Assembly (NCBI GenBank): GCA_020846195.1
Contig: JADLEJ010000063.1
Coordinates: 1 to 44,893, forward strand
Length of the DNA: 44,893 nt
Reading direction: 5' to 3'
Source: Nitrospira sp.
Lineage (GTDB): Bacteria > Nitrospirota > Nitrospiria > Nitrospirales > Nitrospiraceae
Numbering within the stretch: position 1 is the stretch's first letter; the number at the start of each line of letters is the position of its first letter. A program made the position numbers and the translations under genes. Positions 1 through 8,471 of the stretch are shown one piece after another. Under the pieces are notes generated by a model. That model saw nothing but the letters and a program-made list of their open reading frames with translations, was not told where the DNA came from and searched no databases.

Positions 1-540
1 CGCGATGTTATTACCATTTCTGACCAGCCGGCCGACGATCCCAAACTCGCCGCGCTCATTGAAAAACTGGTAGGCCAGGCGCTCCAAGACCTGGTGAAAA
101 TGAGGAAGAAGGAGGGCGCCCTCCTGGCGGCGGATATTCGGGCTCGCATCGAAACCTTGCGCGGACTGAAAGCGCACGTAGCCGCCAAGGCCCCATCCGT
201 CGCACAAGAAGCCTTCGATCGCATGAAACAGCGGCTAGAGAAACTTCTGACGGCAGAGATCCCGGATCCGGCGAAATTACATCAAGAACTGGCGCTCTTT
301 GCCGACCGCAGCGACATCACAGAAGAATTGGTCAGACTCGATGCACATATGATACAGTTCGACCACACACTTCAGAGCTCGGAGTCCGTGGGCAAAACGC
401 TGGACTTCCTTCTGCAAGAAATGGGGCGAGAGGTCAATACCATCGGCTCCAAGGCCAACGATGCCACGATCACCGCATCGGTCGTCCAAATGAAAGCCGA
501 GCTAGAGCGGATCAGAGAACAAATTCAGAACGTGGAATGA
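1..540 (+). CDS. yicC: YicC/YloC-family endoribonuclease, 5' end missing
   Basis: The reading frame is open from the first base of the window, so the N-terminal part lies upstream; about 179 C-terminal residues are visible. The last 85 residues match the conserved C-terminal domain of the YicC family (DUF1732), with an LVRLDAHMIQF segment followed by GKTLDFLLQEMGREVNTIGS and the closing helix. Members are stress-linked endoribonucleases; this is family knowledge and no catalytic residue was tested here. The stop codon overlaps the ATG of gmk by four bases (ATGA), the usual yicC-gmk-rpoZ arrangement in many bacteria, which supports both the call and co-transcription. Confidence 0.9.
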   Translation, partial: RDVITISDQPADDPKLAALIEKLVGQALQDLVKMRKKEGALLAADIRARIETLRGLKAHVAAKAPSVAQEAFDRMKQRLEKLLTAEIPDPAKLHQELALFADRSDITEELVRLDAHMIQFDHTLQSSESVGKTLDFLLQEMGREVNTIGSKANDATITASVVQMKAELERIREQIQNVE

Positions 541-1274
541 CCAGCACCATGAGCACCAGTACGACGTCACCGGCAGCCGATCCGCGCCCCTATATCCCAG
601 AACGGCGGGGCATTTTGTTTATTATTTCGGCGCCGTCCGGAACGGGCAAGACGACTCTCTGCAAACAAATTACCGCCTCAGTCCCAGGGATTTGGCATTC
701 CATCTCCTATACCACCAGGCAGCCGCGGCCAGGCGAAGAACACGGACGGGAATACTTCTTTATCGAAGAAAAAAAATTCCAAGACATGGTGGCAAAAAAT
801 GAGTTCGTGGAATATGCCCATGTCTACGGCAACTGGTACGGCACCCCTCGCAAAGCCCTCATGGATAAGATGGAGCAGGGGATCGACGTCCTGCTTGAAA
901 TCGACGTTCAGGGCGCGTTGCAAATCAAGAAAAAGGTGCAGGACGCCGTCTATATCTTCATCCTGCCTCCCTCAATGGAAACCCTGCGCACCAGGCTCCA
1001 GAGCCGGGCCTCCGATACGCCTGAGGAGATTCAACGGCGGCTGCAAAAAGTGAAAGAAGAAGTCTGGAGCTACCGGGAATACTACTACATCGTCCGCAAC
1101 GATAATCTGGTGCAATCCCTCAAAGAGCTTCAGAGCGTGTTTCTTGCGGAACGCCTCAAGACCAAACGACTCGATATGCATTGGCTCGAACAGAATTTTA
1201 TCCTTGAGAAAGAACCTAAACCGGGAGACCGCGACCTGTCTTCCATTGCCAAAGGGAGTACTACAGAACCATGA
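537..1274 (+). CDS. gmk: guanylate kinase
   Basis: This enzyme phosphorylates GMP to GDP with ATP in cytosolic purine nucleotide synthesis. The 245-residue product has the P-loop SAPSGTGKTTLC near residue 31, then the GMP-binding stretch SYTTRQPRPGEEHGREYFF and the LLEIDVQGALQIKK segment, all in canonical order. The first ~25 residues are a Ser/Thr/Pro-rich extension ahead of the usual start of the family, so a start slightly downstream is possible, but the ATGA overlap with yicC favours this one. It also overlaps rpoZ by four bases, so yicC, gmk and rpoZ are probably translationally coupled. Confidence 0.96.
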   Translation: MTSTMSTSTTSPAADPRPYIPERRGILFIISAPSGTGKTTLCKQITASVPGIWHSISYTTRQPRPGEEHGREYFFIEEKKFQDMVAKNEFVEYAHVYGNWYGTPRKALMDKMEQGIDVLLEIDVQGALQIKKKVQDAVYIFILPPSMETLRTRLQSRASDTPEEIQRRLQKVKEEVWSYREYYYIVRNDNLVQSLKELQSVFLAERLKTKRLDMHWLEQNFILEKEPKPGDRDLSSIAKGSTTEP

Positions 1275-1630
1275 TCGACATGCTCAATCTCTTGCCCCAG
1301 TACAAACTCGGCCAGTTCGACTCGCGCCACCGCTTGGTGATCGTGGCTGCACAGCGAGCCAAGCATCTGATCCAAGGAGCGAAGCATTCCGGCGCCTCGC
1401 GTTTCACCAAGGAAACCACCGGCGCGCTCGACGAAGTGCTGCGCGGAGAGGTCAAGTATCTCGTCGGCGAAGAAGCCCGCAACGCGATGAAGGAAGCCAA
1501 GCGCGGAAAAGAGGGCGAGACCGAGCGATTGGCCATGATGACCGGCGAGGACGCCAAGGAAATCAAGAAAGAGCTGAGCGTCTATGTCGACGACGCCGCC
1601 GCCACCAAGCCTGCTCCAGCAGAGGAGTAA
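1271..1630 (+). CDS. rpoZ: RNA polymerase omega subunit
   Basis: The small omega subunit helps fold and assemble the beta' subunit of RNA polymerase. The 119-residue product has the family core DSRHRLVIVAAQRAKHL followed by a TTGALDEVLRGEVKYL helix, where the usual protein has its ALEEI/V segment. It is longer than the common 70-90 residues because of a charged insert (residues 75-95) and an Ala-rich tail. The ATGA overlap with gmk and the position before coaBC are the classical rpoZ context and decide the call. Confidence 0.85.
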   Translation: MIDMLNLLPQYKLGQFDSRHRLVIVAAQRAKHLIQGAKHSGASRFTKETTGALDEVLRGEVKYLVGEEARNAMKEAKRGKEGETERLAMMTGEDAKEIKKELSVYVDDAAATKPAPAEE

Positions 1631-1633
1631 TCG

Positions 1634-2884
1634 TTGGATTCAGAGATGACGCCAGGAGCGTTGACCGGCAAGCGAGTGGTGCTTGGCGTCACAGGGAGTA
1701 TCGCGGCCTATAAGGCCGTGAGTCTTCTGCGCGCCTTGACCAAGCAGGGAGCCAGCGTCTCCGTCGTCATGACGAAGGCTGCCACGAAGTTTGTCACGCC
1801 GATGACCTTTGAAGTGTTATCGGGCCAGCCGGTGACGACCGATCTCTTCGAAGCCCACCAGGAGATGAAGCATCTCTCCATCCCTGAAGGGGCCAATGCC
1901 ATCGTTATCGCGCCAGCAACAGCCAATTTCCTAGCCAAATCCGCTGTCGGACTGGCCGATGACGTGCTATCGACCATGCTGCTCACAAGCCGCTGCCCGC
2001 TGATTGTGGCGCCGGCGATGGACGGCGATATGTGGACTCACCCCACCGTTCAAGATCATGTCCAGACACTGCGGTCGCGAGGCGCGATTGTGCTCGATCC
2101 GGAGGAAGGACCGCTCGCCTCGGGACAGATCGCCCAGGGACGGCTCGCCGCGGAAACTCGAATTCTGGAAAGCATCGAGAACCTGCTTCTTCCGCTCTCC
2201 GATTTACGAGGGCAGCGCATCCTCGTCTCAGCCGGTCCGACCCAGGAAGCGCTCGATCCGGTTCGCTACCTCTCCAATCGTTCATCGGGGAAAATGGGCT
2301 ATGCCATCGCGGAAGCGGCGAGAGCCCGCGGCGCTGACGTCGTCCTTGTCAGCGGCCCCACCGCCCTGACGCCTCCGCCGGGCGTGCGCGTCATTCCAAT
2401 TATCACGGCCAGCGACATGGCCGAAGCCTTGTCGGCGCATTTCGACTGGTCCTCTATCGTCGTCATGGCGGCGGCTGTGGCAGACTTTCGACCCAAAGCT
2501 CCCGCGGCACAGAAACTCAAAAAGGGAACAGGAGCCGCTCCGGCACTTGAACTCGAACGAGTGCCCGACATTTTGGCCATGCTCTCGGCCAAGCGGGCAT
2601 CTCAAATCCTCGTCGGCTTCGCCGCCGAAACCCAGCACCTCGTCGAACAGGCGGCCCAAAAGCTGGCCGCAAAGGGCCTCGATCTGATTGTCGCCAATGA
2701 CGTGACCCAAGCAGGGGCGGGATTCGGCAGCGACCGAAATGCCGCCATCATCCTGTCCCGCACCGGAATCCGGCAGACCTTCAGCCTCCGCCCAAAAACG
2801 CAATTAGCTCACGATATCCTCACAACCATTGTAGAATTTGCGAAGAAAGAACCTCGCAAACCGACTCCGGCTTCCGCGCGATAG
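1634..2884 (+). CDS. coaBC: bifunctional phosphopantothenoylcysteine decarboxylase/phosphopantothenate-cysteine ligase
   Basis: CoaBC makes 4'-phosphopantetheine for coenzyme A in two steps: ligation of cysteine to phosphopantothenate, then FMN-dependent decarboxylation. The N-terminal flavoprotein domain (residues ~12-185) shows GVTGSIAAYKA, the active-site His in MKHLSIP and the substrate loop PAMDGDMW, where most relatives have PAMN. The C-terminal ligase domain shows SAGPTQEALDPVRYLSNRSS and the KLKKGTG lysine motif. A TTG start at 1634 is preferred because AGAGGAG lies 7 bases upstream; ATG at 1646 is the alternative and loses only four residues. It follows rpoZ by three bases. Confidence 0.95.
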   Translation: MDSEMTPGALTGKRVVLGVTGSIAAYKAVSLLRALTKQGASVSVVMTKAATKFVTPMTFEVLSGQPVTTDLFEAHQEMKHLSIPEGANAIVIAPATANFLAKSAVGLADDVLSTMLLTSRCPLIVAPAMDGDMWTHPTVQDHVQTLRSRGAIVLDPEEGPLASGQIAQGRLAAETRILESIENLLLPLSDLRGQRILVSAGPTQEALDPVRYLSNRSSGKMGYAIAEAARARGADVVLVSGPTALTPPPGVRVIPIITASDMAEALSAHFDWSSIVVMAAAVADFRPKAPAAQKLKKGTGAAPALELERVPDILAMLSAKRASQILVGFAAETQHLVEQAAQKLAAKGLDLIVANDVTQAGAGFGSDRNAAIILSRTGIRQTFSLRPKTQLAHDILTTIVEFAKKEPRKPTPASAR

Positions 2885-2892
2885 GAGCCTCA

Positions 2893-3738
2893 ATGGCATC
2901 AGGATCCAAGGCCACTGCCGCTGCAATCGACCGCCTTGCCACGACCGTGGCGAAGGACCCCGCCTCCAAGGCGTTTATTCCATTGGCTGAAGAATACGGC
3001 AAAGCCGGCATGTGGCCCGAAGCGGCGGGAGTCCTCGAAGACGGGCTGAAATACTATCCTGGATTTATCACGGCGATGGTCGCACTTGGACGGGCCTATG
3101 ACCAGCTGGACCAGCCGACCAAAGCCAAAGCGATTCTGGAAGAAGCGATCAAGATCAGCCCGGAAAACCTTCGGGCGCATCGAACCCTCGCAAAGATTTA
3201 CACCACCGAAGGGGCCACCGCCGAGGCGCTCCGTTCATGCGACGTGATCCTCGCGCTCAACCCATTGGATCAAGAATCGCTCTCGCTACGCGCGTCCCTC
3301 GGCGCTGCCGCTCCGAATGCATCCGACAACGCATCGGCCACGCTCTCCGAAAAAACAACGCCCGCCCAGCCTCACGCTGCAGTTGAACCGCCGCCGCCAC
3401 TTCCATCGACAGTTGCAGAGCTCTCCGCCGATGTCCAAGAAACAACGGCCAGCGAAGCGGCTGTAGAATCGGCCCTGCCGGACATCGTGGGCGATGCGAC
3501 GGCCGCCATGGCGTCCGCCCTTGAAGCCAATCGGGCTCTAGCCCAAGAACCGGCAACCCAAGAGCCATCGGCCATTGATGCGACCGTAATGCAAGAACTT
3601 GTCTCCGAGCAGACTCCATCGCCAGCTCCATCGCGAAACCAGGCCGCTATCCATCGACTGGAGCAGGTGCTGCAATCCATCCACACGCGCCGCCGTGACC
3701 GGCCGTCTCCAGAATCCGCTGCCGCCTCTCGATCCTAA
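2893..3738 (+). CDS. TPR-repeat protein with Ala/Pro-rich tail
   Basis: This 281-residue product has TPR-like helical repeats in its first ~130 residues (for example the PLAEEYGKAGMWPEAAGVLE and LGRAYDQLDQPTKAKAILEE repeats), which normally bind other proteins. The second half is low-complexity, rich in Ala, Pro, Ser and Glu, and probably disordered; only the last ~25 residues (AAIHRLEQVLQSIHTRRR) look structured again. It lies 8 bases after coaBC and is probably in the same transcript. No signal peptide is seen, so a cytosolic scaffold is likely. The partner is unknown. Confidence 0.8.
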   Translation: MASGSKATAAAIDRLATTVAKDPASKAFIPLAEEYGKAGMWPEAAGVLEDGLKYYPGFITAMVALGRAYDQLDQPTKAKAILEEAIKISPENLRAHRTLAKIYTTEGATAEALRSCDVILALNPLDQESLSLRASLGAAAPNASDNASATLSEKTTPAQPHAAVEPPPPLPSTVAELSADVQETTASEAAVESALPDIVGDATAAMASALEANRALAQEPATQEPSAIDATVMQELVSEQTPSPAPSRNQAAIHRLEQVLQSIHTRRRDRPSPESAAASRS

Positions 3739-3843
3739 CCAAAGGTTTGACCCTCTCCGACGGGGCTGCTAAAATGCCGCCGCTGAACGTCAGGTTCATT
3801 CCATCAATTTCTTTCGCGGCTTCGAAGGCAGGGCGTATCTGAA

Positions 3844-4344
3844 ATGGTTCGGATTCTTGTGCTACATGGGCCCAATCTCAATCTGCTCGGAACTCGTGAA
3901 CAATCGATTTACGGCACGACCACGCTGGATGAGATCGATGCGGCTATTGCGCAGGCCGCCGAGAGCCTGAACATTGAAGTCGATACCCGCCAGTCGAATA
4001 TGGAAGGCGAGCTGGTCACCTGGATCCAGAAGGCAAGGACGGGTTACCACGGGATCATTATCAACCCGGCAGCCTACACCCATACCAGCGTGGCTATTCG
4101 AGATGCCCTGGCTGCGGTCGCGCTGCCGACCGTGGAAGTGCATCTTTCCAATATTTACCAGCGAGAAGAGTTTCGGCATCGGTCATACATTGCAGGAGTC
4201 GCGCTGGCACAACTCTCCGGCTTCGGGCCAGCCGGTTATCTCCTCGCGCTCCAAGGGCTCCTCGAGCATCTCCTGGAGCAGGGCCTGACAACAGGCGCGG
4301 CTGCAAAAAAACCGGCGCGCCGCACCCGTCGACGAACCGCATAA
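3844..4344 (+). CDS. aroQ: type II 3-dehydroquinate dehydratase
   Basis: AroQ dehydrates 3-dehydroquinate to 3-dehydroshikimate in the shikimate pathway. All family blocks are present in 166 residues: [19 protein letters not shown] near the N-terminus, [27 protein letters not shown], and [19 protein letters not shown] with the catalytic His. The Tyr usually found in the first block is in SIYG. A Lys/Arg-rich tail of ~20 residues extends past the usual end. It lies before efp-accB-accC, a common bacterial neighbourhood. The 105 bases upstream carry no other gene and probably hold its promoter. Confidence 0.96.
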   Translation: MVRILVLHGPNLNLLGTREQSIYGTTTLDEIDAAIAQAAESLNIEVDTRQSNMEGELVTWIQKARTGYHGIIINPAAYTHTSVAIRDALAAVALPTVEVHLSNIYQREEFRHRSYIAGVALAQLSGFGPAGYLLALQGLLEHLLEQGLTTGAAAKKPARRTRRRTA

Positions 4345-4385
4345 CCGCATGATTGATTCACGTGTGAGGACGAAGGGAGTGTGCA

Positions 4386-4946
4386 GTGATTTCGACCGTT
4401 GATTTTCGTAATGGCGTGCGCCTCATGGTCGAAGGCGACCCATTTTACATTGTTGAGTTTCAGCACGTAAAACCAGGGAAGGGCGGCGCGTTCGTCCGAA
4501 CCAAGTTGAAGAGTTATCTGACCGGCAATATCCTCGATCGCACGTTCCGATCCGGCGAACGGTTCGATGAGCCGGATCTGGAAGAGCGGGAGATGCAATT
4601 CCTCTACGCCACCGGCGACGACTATACCTTCATGGATACCGAAGCCTACGACCAGCTGACCTTTCCCAAAAACCAGCTGGGCGACAATGCCGACCTGATC
4701 AAAGAAAACATGATCGTGAATATCCTGGTCTATGAACACCGGCCAATCGATGTGGTACTGCCGAATTTCATCGAACTCAAAGTCGTCGACGGCGAACCGG
4801 GCGTGCGTGGCGACACCGCCTCCGGCGGCACGAAACCGGTCATCGTTGAAACGGGAGCAACGATCAAAGTTCCCCTCTATCTGGAGGTAGGCACCGTGAT
4901 TAAAATCGACACCCGCACCAGGTCCTATGTGGAGCGCGTCCGGTGA
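4386..4946 (+). CDS. efp: elongation factor P
   Basis: EF-P binds between the ribosomal P and E sites and relieves stalling at polyproline stretches. The 186-residue product is full length with its three beta-barrel domains; the tip loop KPGKGGAF places the potential modification site at Lys32. A GTG start is used, giving the normal [11 protein letters not shown]-terminus, with GGAG just upstream; the nearby GTG at 4381 is followed at once by a stop. No epmA/epmB or other modification gene is seen in the window, so the modification state is open. The stop overlaps the accB start (GTGA). Confidence 0.96.
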   Translation: MISTVDFRNGVRLMVEGDPFYIVEFQHVKPGKGGAFVRTKLKSYLTGNILDRTFRSGERFDEPDLEEREMQFLYATGDDYTFMDTEAYDQLTFPKNQLGDNADLIKENMIVNILVYEHRPIDVVLPNFIELKVVDGEPGVRGDTASGGTKPVIVETGATIKVPLYLEVGTVIKIDTRTRSYVERVR

Positions 4947-5515
4947 AGAAGCGGCCATCGGCGCGCCCGAAGAAAAAGCAGCCTCGTCCGATCGTGCTGC
5001 CCCAGTCTTTCCCAGGTGCGCAGGCGCCGGCAGACACGATCTTGACCGGCACCCAGACCAAGCAAATCCAAGACTTGATCGACCTGCTCCGCCGGAACAA
5101 TTTGACTGAACTTGAACTCGAACGGCAGGGCGTCCGCATTCGCGTGCGGCATGAAGTCGGGATGAAGACCGTCACCGCCTCCGTGCAGGAAGCGGCACCG
5201 GCGTCGATGCAGACGGGCAGTCTGCCGGCCGTGTCCTCCGGTCCCACAGCTGAAGAAACCGCGGGAATGGTCACCATCACCTCGCCAATCGTCGGCACCT
5301 TCTACCGGTCGCCGTCGCCTGACGCCGATCCCTATGTGGAAGACGGGGACTATGTGAAAAAAGGCCAGGTGCTCTGCATCGTCGAAGCCATGAAGCTCAT
5401 GAATGAAATCGAATCCGAAACCGATGGGCGTATCGTGAAGATCCTGGCGGAGAGCACGAAGTCCGTCGAATACGGACAGGCGCTGTTCCTGATCGATCCC
5501 AAAGCGACGCAATAG
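4943..5515 (+). CDS. accB: biotin carboxyl carrier protein of acetyl-CoA carboxylase
   Basis: AccB carries biotin, which AccC carboxylates and the carboxyltransferase uses to make malonyl-CoA for fatty acid synthesis. The biotinyl domain at the C-terminus has the [10 protein letters not shown] motif with the acceptor lysine and the preceding [19 protein letters not shown] segment. The N-terminal multimerisation helix ([20 protein letters not shown]) is clear. About 30 Lys/Arg/Pro-rich residues precede the usual start; the four-base GTGA overlap with efp supports this GTG, but a later start is possible. It is followed 30 bases later by accC. Confidence 0.95.
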   Translation: MKKRPSARPKKKQPRPIVLPQSFPGAQAPADTILTGTQTKQIQDLIDLLRRNNLTELELERQGVRIRVRHEVGMKTVTASVQEAAPASMQTGSLPAVSSGPTAEETAGMVTITSPIVGTFYRSPSPDADPYVEDGDYVKKGQVLCIVEAMKLMNEIESETDGRIVKILAESTKSVEYGQALFLIDPKATQ

Positions 5516-5545
5516 TCCGCCGTCGATACACCTCGGAGTGACTGC

Positions 5546-6886
5546 GTGTTCAAGAAAGTCCTGATCGCGAATCGTGGAGAGATCGCCCTCCGGGTCATCC
5601 GCGCCTGCAAAGAACTCGGCATCAAGACCGTCGCCATCCATTCGGAAGCGGACACGGCAAGTCTGCATGTCCGCGCCGCCGATGAAAAAGTCTGCGTCGG
5701 TCCGGCCGAGGCCGCCCTCAGCTATCGCAATATTCCCAACGTTCTCAGTGCGGCGGAAATCTCCGGCGCCGACGCCATTCACCCCGGCTACGGCTTCCTC
5801 TCGGAGAATGCCCACTTCGCCGAAGTGTGCGAATCCATCGGCATTAAATTTATCGGTCCGGCATCTGAACATATCGCCATGCTAGGCGACAAAGCCAAGG
5901 CGCGCGAGATCGTCATGAAGCGCGGCCTTCCCGTCACCCCCGGCAGTCCCGGCGAACTTCGAAGCGAAGAAGAAGCCCTGCAGGCCGCGCAAAAGATCGG
6001 CTTTCCCGTCATCATCAAAGCCACCGCCGGCGGCGGGGGACGCGGTATGCGCGTCGTCAACAAGGCTGAGGACCTAGCCCGCGCCTTCCAAGCGGCGCAG
6101 GCTGAAGCCAAATCGACATTTGGAAACGAAAGTGTCTACCTCGAACGCTATTTCCTCGAACCGCGCCATATCGAAGTGCAGGTTCTGGCCGATCATCGCG
6201 GCCATGTCATCCACCTGGGCGAACGCGATTGCTCGATCCAACGCCGGCATCAGAAACTGCTAGAGGAAACTCCGTCACCGGCAATCGACGAAAAGCTGCG
6301 CAAGGAAATCGGACGGGTGGCCGTTGAGGCCGTCAAAGCCGCGCATTATCGGAACGTCGGCACCGTGGAGTTTCTTCTCGATAAAGACCGCAACTTCTTT
6401 TTCATGGAAGTGAACACCCGCATCCAAGTCGAGCATCCGATCACTGAAATGGTGACCGGCGTCGATTTGATCAAAGAACAGATCCGCCTGGCCGCCGGTC
6501 TTCCTTTAACGATGCGGCAGCAAGACGTCGTCATGAACGGCCACAGCATGGAATGCCGGATCAACGCCGAAGACCCGGAGAAGTTCACCCCGTCTCCCGG
6601 CATCATCACTAAATACAGCCCGCCCGGAGGATTCGGCGTGCGCGTCGATTCCGTGATGGAGTCCGGCGCGGTCGTGTCGCCGTATTACGATTCGATGATC
6701 GCGAAACTGATTACCCACGGCCGCGACCGGCAAGAATGCATGGCCCGCATGCGCCGCGCTCTCGACGAATTCGTCATCGAAGGCATCAAGACCACCATCC
6801 CGCTCCACCGCCGCATCCTCGACGATCCCGACTTCCAAAAAGGCCACGTCTCCACGACCTTCCTCGAGCGGTTCCTGGCCAGCTAG
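5546..6886 (+). CDS. accC: biotin carboxylase subunit of acetyl-CoA carboxylase
   Basis: AccC uses ATP and bicarbonate to carboxylate biotin on AccB. The 446-residue protein has the full ATP-grasp architecture: N-terminal [13 protein letters not shown], the [11 protein letters not shown] motif, the glycine-rich loop [12 protein letters not shown], and the active-site [13 protein letters not shown]. The GTG start has GGAG 7 bases upstream. Its last ~80 bases are present again at 7625-7704 beyond a toxin-antitoxin cassette, so the 3' end has been an insertion point. The encoded C-terminus ([10 protein letters not shown]) looks intact and normal. Confidence 0.97.
   Translation: MFKKVLIANRGEIALRVIRACKELGIKTVAIHSEADTASLHVRAADEKVCVGPAEAALSYRNIPNVLSAAEISGADAIHPGYGFLSENAHFAEVCESIGIKFIGPASEHIAMLGDKAKAREIVMKRGLPVTPGSPGELRSEEEALQAAQKIGFPVIIKATAGGGGRGMRVVNKAEDLARAFQAAQAEAKSTFGNESVYLERYFLEPRHIEVQVLADHRGHVIHLGERDCSIQRRHQKLLEETPSPAIDEKLRKEIGRVAVEAVKAAHYRNVGTVEFLLDKDRNFFFMEVNTRIQVEHPITEMVTGVDLIKEQIRLAAGLPLTMRQQDVVMNGHSMECRINAEDPEKFTPSPGIITKYSPPGGFGVRVDSVMESGAVVSPYYDSMIAKLITHGRDRQECMARMRRALDEFVIEGIKTTIPLHRRILDDPDFQKGHVSTTFLERFLAS
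6807..6886 (+). repeat. direct repeat, copy 1 (accC 3' end)
   Basis: This is the functional copy of an ~80-base direct repeat whose partner is 7625-7704. The first 44 bases (6807-6850) are identical to 7625-7668. The remaining ~36 bases differ at several places, many of them synonymous in the accC frame. The two copies bracket vapBC. Confidence 0.9.
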
Positions 6887-6915
6887 CTAAGGAACAGTCG
6901 CGCCCACACCCTCAG

Positions 6916-6956
6916 TTGACAGCCTCATTCCAGGCCTATATCATTTCGTATATACG
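6916..6956 (+). promoter_or_regulatory. promoter and operator-like palindrome of vapBC
   Basis: A -35 hexamer TTGACA (6916-6921) is separated by 17 bases from TATCAT (6939-6944), a near-consensus sigma-70 promoter and one of the best in the window. The perfect palindrome CGTATATACG (6947-6956) sits where transcription should begin. VapB antitoxins normally repress their own operon by binding such palindromes, so this is a plausible operator, though that is inference. Confidence 0.65.
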
Positions 6957-6979
6957 TCAGTATCTACGGGAGACTGTTT

Positions 6980-7222
6980 ATGTCATCAAAAAAGACCAGG
7001 CTGTTCATGAGCGGAAACAGTCAGGCGGTCAGAATTCCACGTGAGTTCCAACTGGAAGGCGATGAGGTCGAGATTCAACGCCGCGGCAACACTCTCGTCA
7101 TCAGGCCAAAGAAACTCTCCTGGACTCCACTCATTGACAGTCTCAAAGAATTCTCTCCTGACTTCATGAAGCAGGGTCGCCGACAATCGGTTGCCCAAAA
7201 AAGAAAGCGGCCGTTTGCATGA
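6980..7222 (+). CDS. vapB: VapB-type antitoxin (AbrB/SpoVT swapped-hairpin fold)
   Basis: The 80-residue product begins with the antitoxin DNA-binding core: LFMSGNSQAVRIPREFQL, then DEVEIQRRGNTLVIRPK, which is the AbrB/MazE/VapB swapped-hairpin pattern. The C-terminal ~30 residues are basic and would wrap the toxin. The stop overlaps the vapC start by four bases (ATGA), giving tight co-translation. The pair sits between two copies of the accC 3' end, so it is probably an acquired addiction cassette rather than part of the ancestral locus. MazE is the alternative label, but the PIN partner makes VapB the better one. Confidence 0.88.
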   Translation: MSSKKTRLFMSGNSQAVRIPREFQLEGDEVEIQRRGNTLVIRPKKLSWTPLIDSLKEFSPDFMKQGRRQSVAQKRKRPFA

Positions 7223-7617
7223 AGTTGATGCTGGATACCAATATCTGCATCTACCTCATCAAACAGCAGCCACCTTCTGTGCTCGAACGATTTCTCTCCC
7301 ATCCGGTCGGGGATATCGGCATCTCCAGTATCACTGTAGCAGAACTCGATTACGGAGCGAGTAAGAGTCGCCAGGCCTCAAAGAATCGCGCTGCGCTCGA
7401 ACAATTTATTGCTCCATTGGATGTCGCATCGTTTGATCGGGAAGCCGCATCGGCCTATGGAAAACTTCGTGCAGTTTTAGAACAGAAGGGGACACCGATT
7501 GGAAACATGGACTTGCTGATCGCCGCCCATGCATTGAGCCTGGGAGTGCGGCTGATAACGAATAACGGAAGGGAATTCAAGCGAGTGCCAGGCCTCAAAG
7601 TCGAGAATTGGGTGTAA
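7219..7617 (+). CDS. vapC: VapC-type PIN-domain ribonuclease toxin
   Basis: PIN toxins are Mg2+-dependent ribonucleases, often cutting tRNA or rRNA. This 132-residue product has the acidic residues of the fold: Asp6 in LMLDTNICIYLI, the Glu in TVAELDYGA, the Asp in GNMDLLIAAHAL, and the closing ITNNGREFKRVPGL. The 'DTNICIYLI' form is typical of VapC of the FitB/VapC4 type. The gene appears intact, so the toxin is probably functional. Its RNA target cannot be read from sequence. It is coupled to the preceding antitoxin by ATGA. Confidence 0.92.
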   Translation: MKLMLDTNICIYLIKQQPPSVLERFLSHPVGDIGISSITVAELDYGASKSRQASKNRAALEQFIAPLDVASFDREAASAYGKLRAVLEQKGTPIGNMDLLIAAHALSLGVRLITNNGREFKRVPGLKVENWV

Positions 7618-7624
7618 TCGAAAT

Positions 7625-7704
7625 ACCGCCGCATCCTCGACGATCCCGACTTCCAAAAAGGCCACGTCCCCACGACATTCCTGGAACGGTTCCTCGCTGG
7701 CTTA
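7625..7704 (+). pseudogene. displaced remnant of accC 3' end (direct repeat, copy 2)
   Basis: The bases encode [13 protein letters not shown] and then [11 protein letters not shown], the C-terminus of biotin carboxylase, but there is no gene upstream to supply the rest. The first 44 bases are identical to 6807-6850. Later differences (ACC/ACA, CTC/CTG, GAG/GAA, CTG/CTC) are largely silent, which means the copy diverged while it was still part of a coding gene, either in this lineage or in a donor. The frame then runs on to a stop at 7738-7740. It is the scar of the vapBC insertion. From 7705 to 7907 I see no other gene. Confidence 0.85.
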
Positions 7705-7907
7705 GATTTTTACTTGGCACTTCACCTTGGCCTCGGCTAGCTTGAGAAGCAACCTAAACAGATAAAGAACCGCTGTAGCGCTTACCCAAAGTAAGTCGCT
7801 GACGTTTTTTGTTAACCGTGAGAAAGCAAAGTAAAAGTTGTCTGAGTTAGGACCTCTTCAATGCAGATAAACTGATCACTTTGTTTAATAGGTAGAGAGA
7901 TAGCAAA

Positions 7908-8339
7908 ATGAGCGCATCATCGAGAGTCGCAAATTCAACGCAGTTAGTGTTCTGTAGAGAAAATGTCAACCCGGACTTGGTAACTCGCCTTCTCGGCCTC
8001 ATCCCCTCAATATCCGTGAAAGTTGGGGATCTCGCCGAGCACGAGAATGGTCATCAGTACTCCTCCCATCTTGGTATCTGGAAGCTCGATCTACCCACTG
8101 CGAGTTCAGATGACCCCGTCGAAGATCAAATCGGTCAATGGATTGAGCTACTCCAACCAAGATTGAAAGCACTGTGCCAGCTAAAAGAGCTGGGGTATAG
8201 CCCGTATTTGGACTGCATGGCTAAAACAAAATCACTATCTCTGTGTATTGAACCTGAGCTACTTGGACAGCTTAGCAAACTCAACATCAGTCTGAGCATT
8301 TGGCTTTATGAGCCATCTGGGGCGTCATCCGCCCCCTAA
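7908..8339 (+). CDS. DUF4279-family protein
   Basis: The 143-residue product resembles the DUF4279 family in length and layout: an opening beta-strand (STQLVFCRENVNPDLVTRLL), a GLIPS...VKVGD turn, a SSHLGIWKLDLP strand, a central helix (QWIELLQPRLKALCQLKE), and a final SISLWLY-like strand with ELLGQLSKLNISLSIWLYE. The family has no settled function. The gene and its surroundings are richer in A+T than the neighbouring core genes, and it follows the vapBC insertion scar, so it may have been acquired with it. There is no recognisable partner next to it. Confidence 0.7.
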   Translation: MSASSRVANSTQLVFCRENVNPDLVTRLLGLIPSISVKVGDLAEHENGHQYSSHLGIWKLDLPTASSDDPVEDQIGQWIELLQPRLKALCQLKELGYSPYLDCMAKTKSLSLCIEPELLGQLSKLNISLSIWLYEPSGASSAP

Positions 8340-8471
8340 CTCATTCCTAGAAAGGGCCACTACGTCAGCAAATCGGACGATGAGGGGGTTATTCCTTCAC
8401 CTAACCCCTCTCGCAACCCATGCCACCTTCTTCTAGAATCTTTTTCATCGTTCGGCCTAGAATGTATTCCC

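Noticed and set aside
8340..8471. TPP riboswitch before thiE
   Set aside because: No THI-box core such as CTGAGA with a matching ACC...GATC arm is visible.
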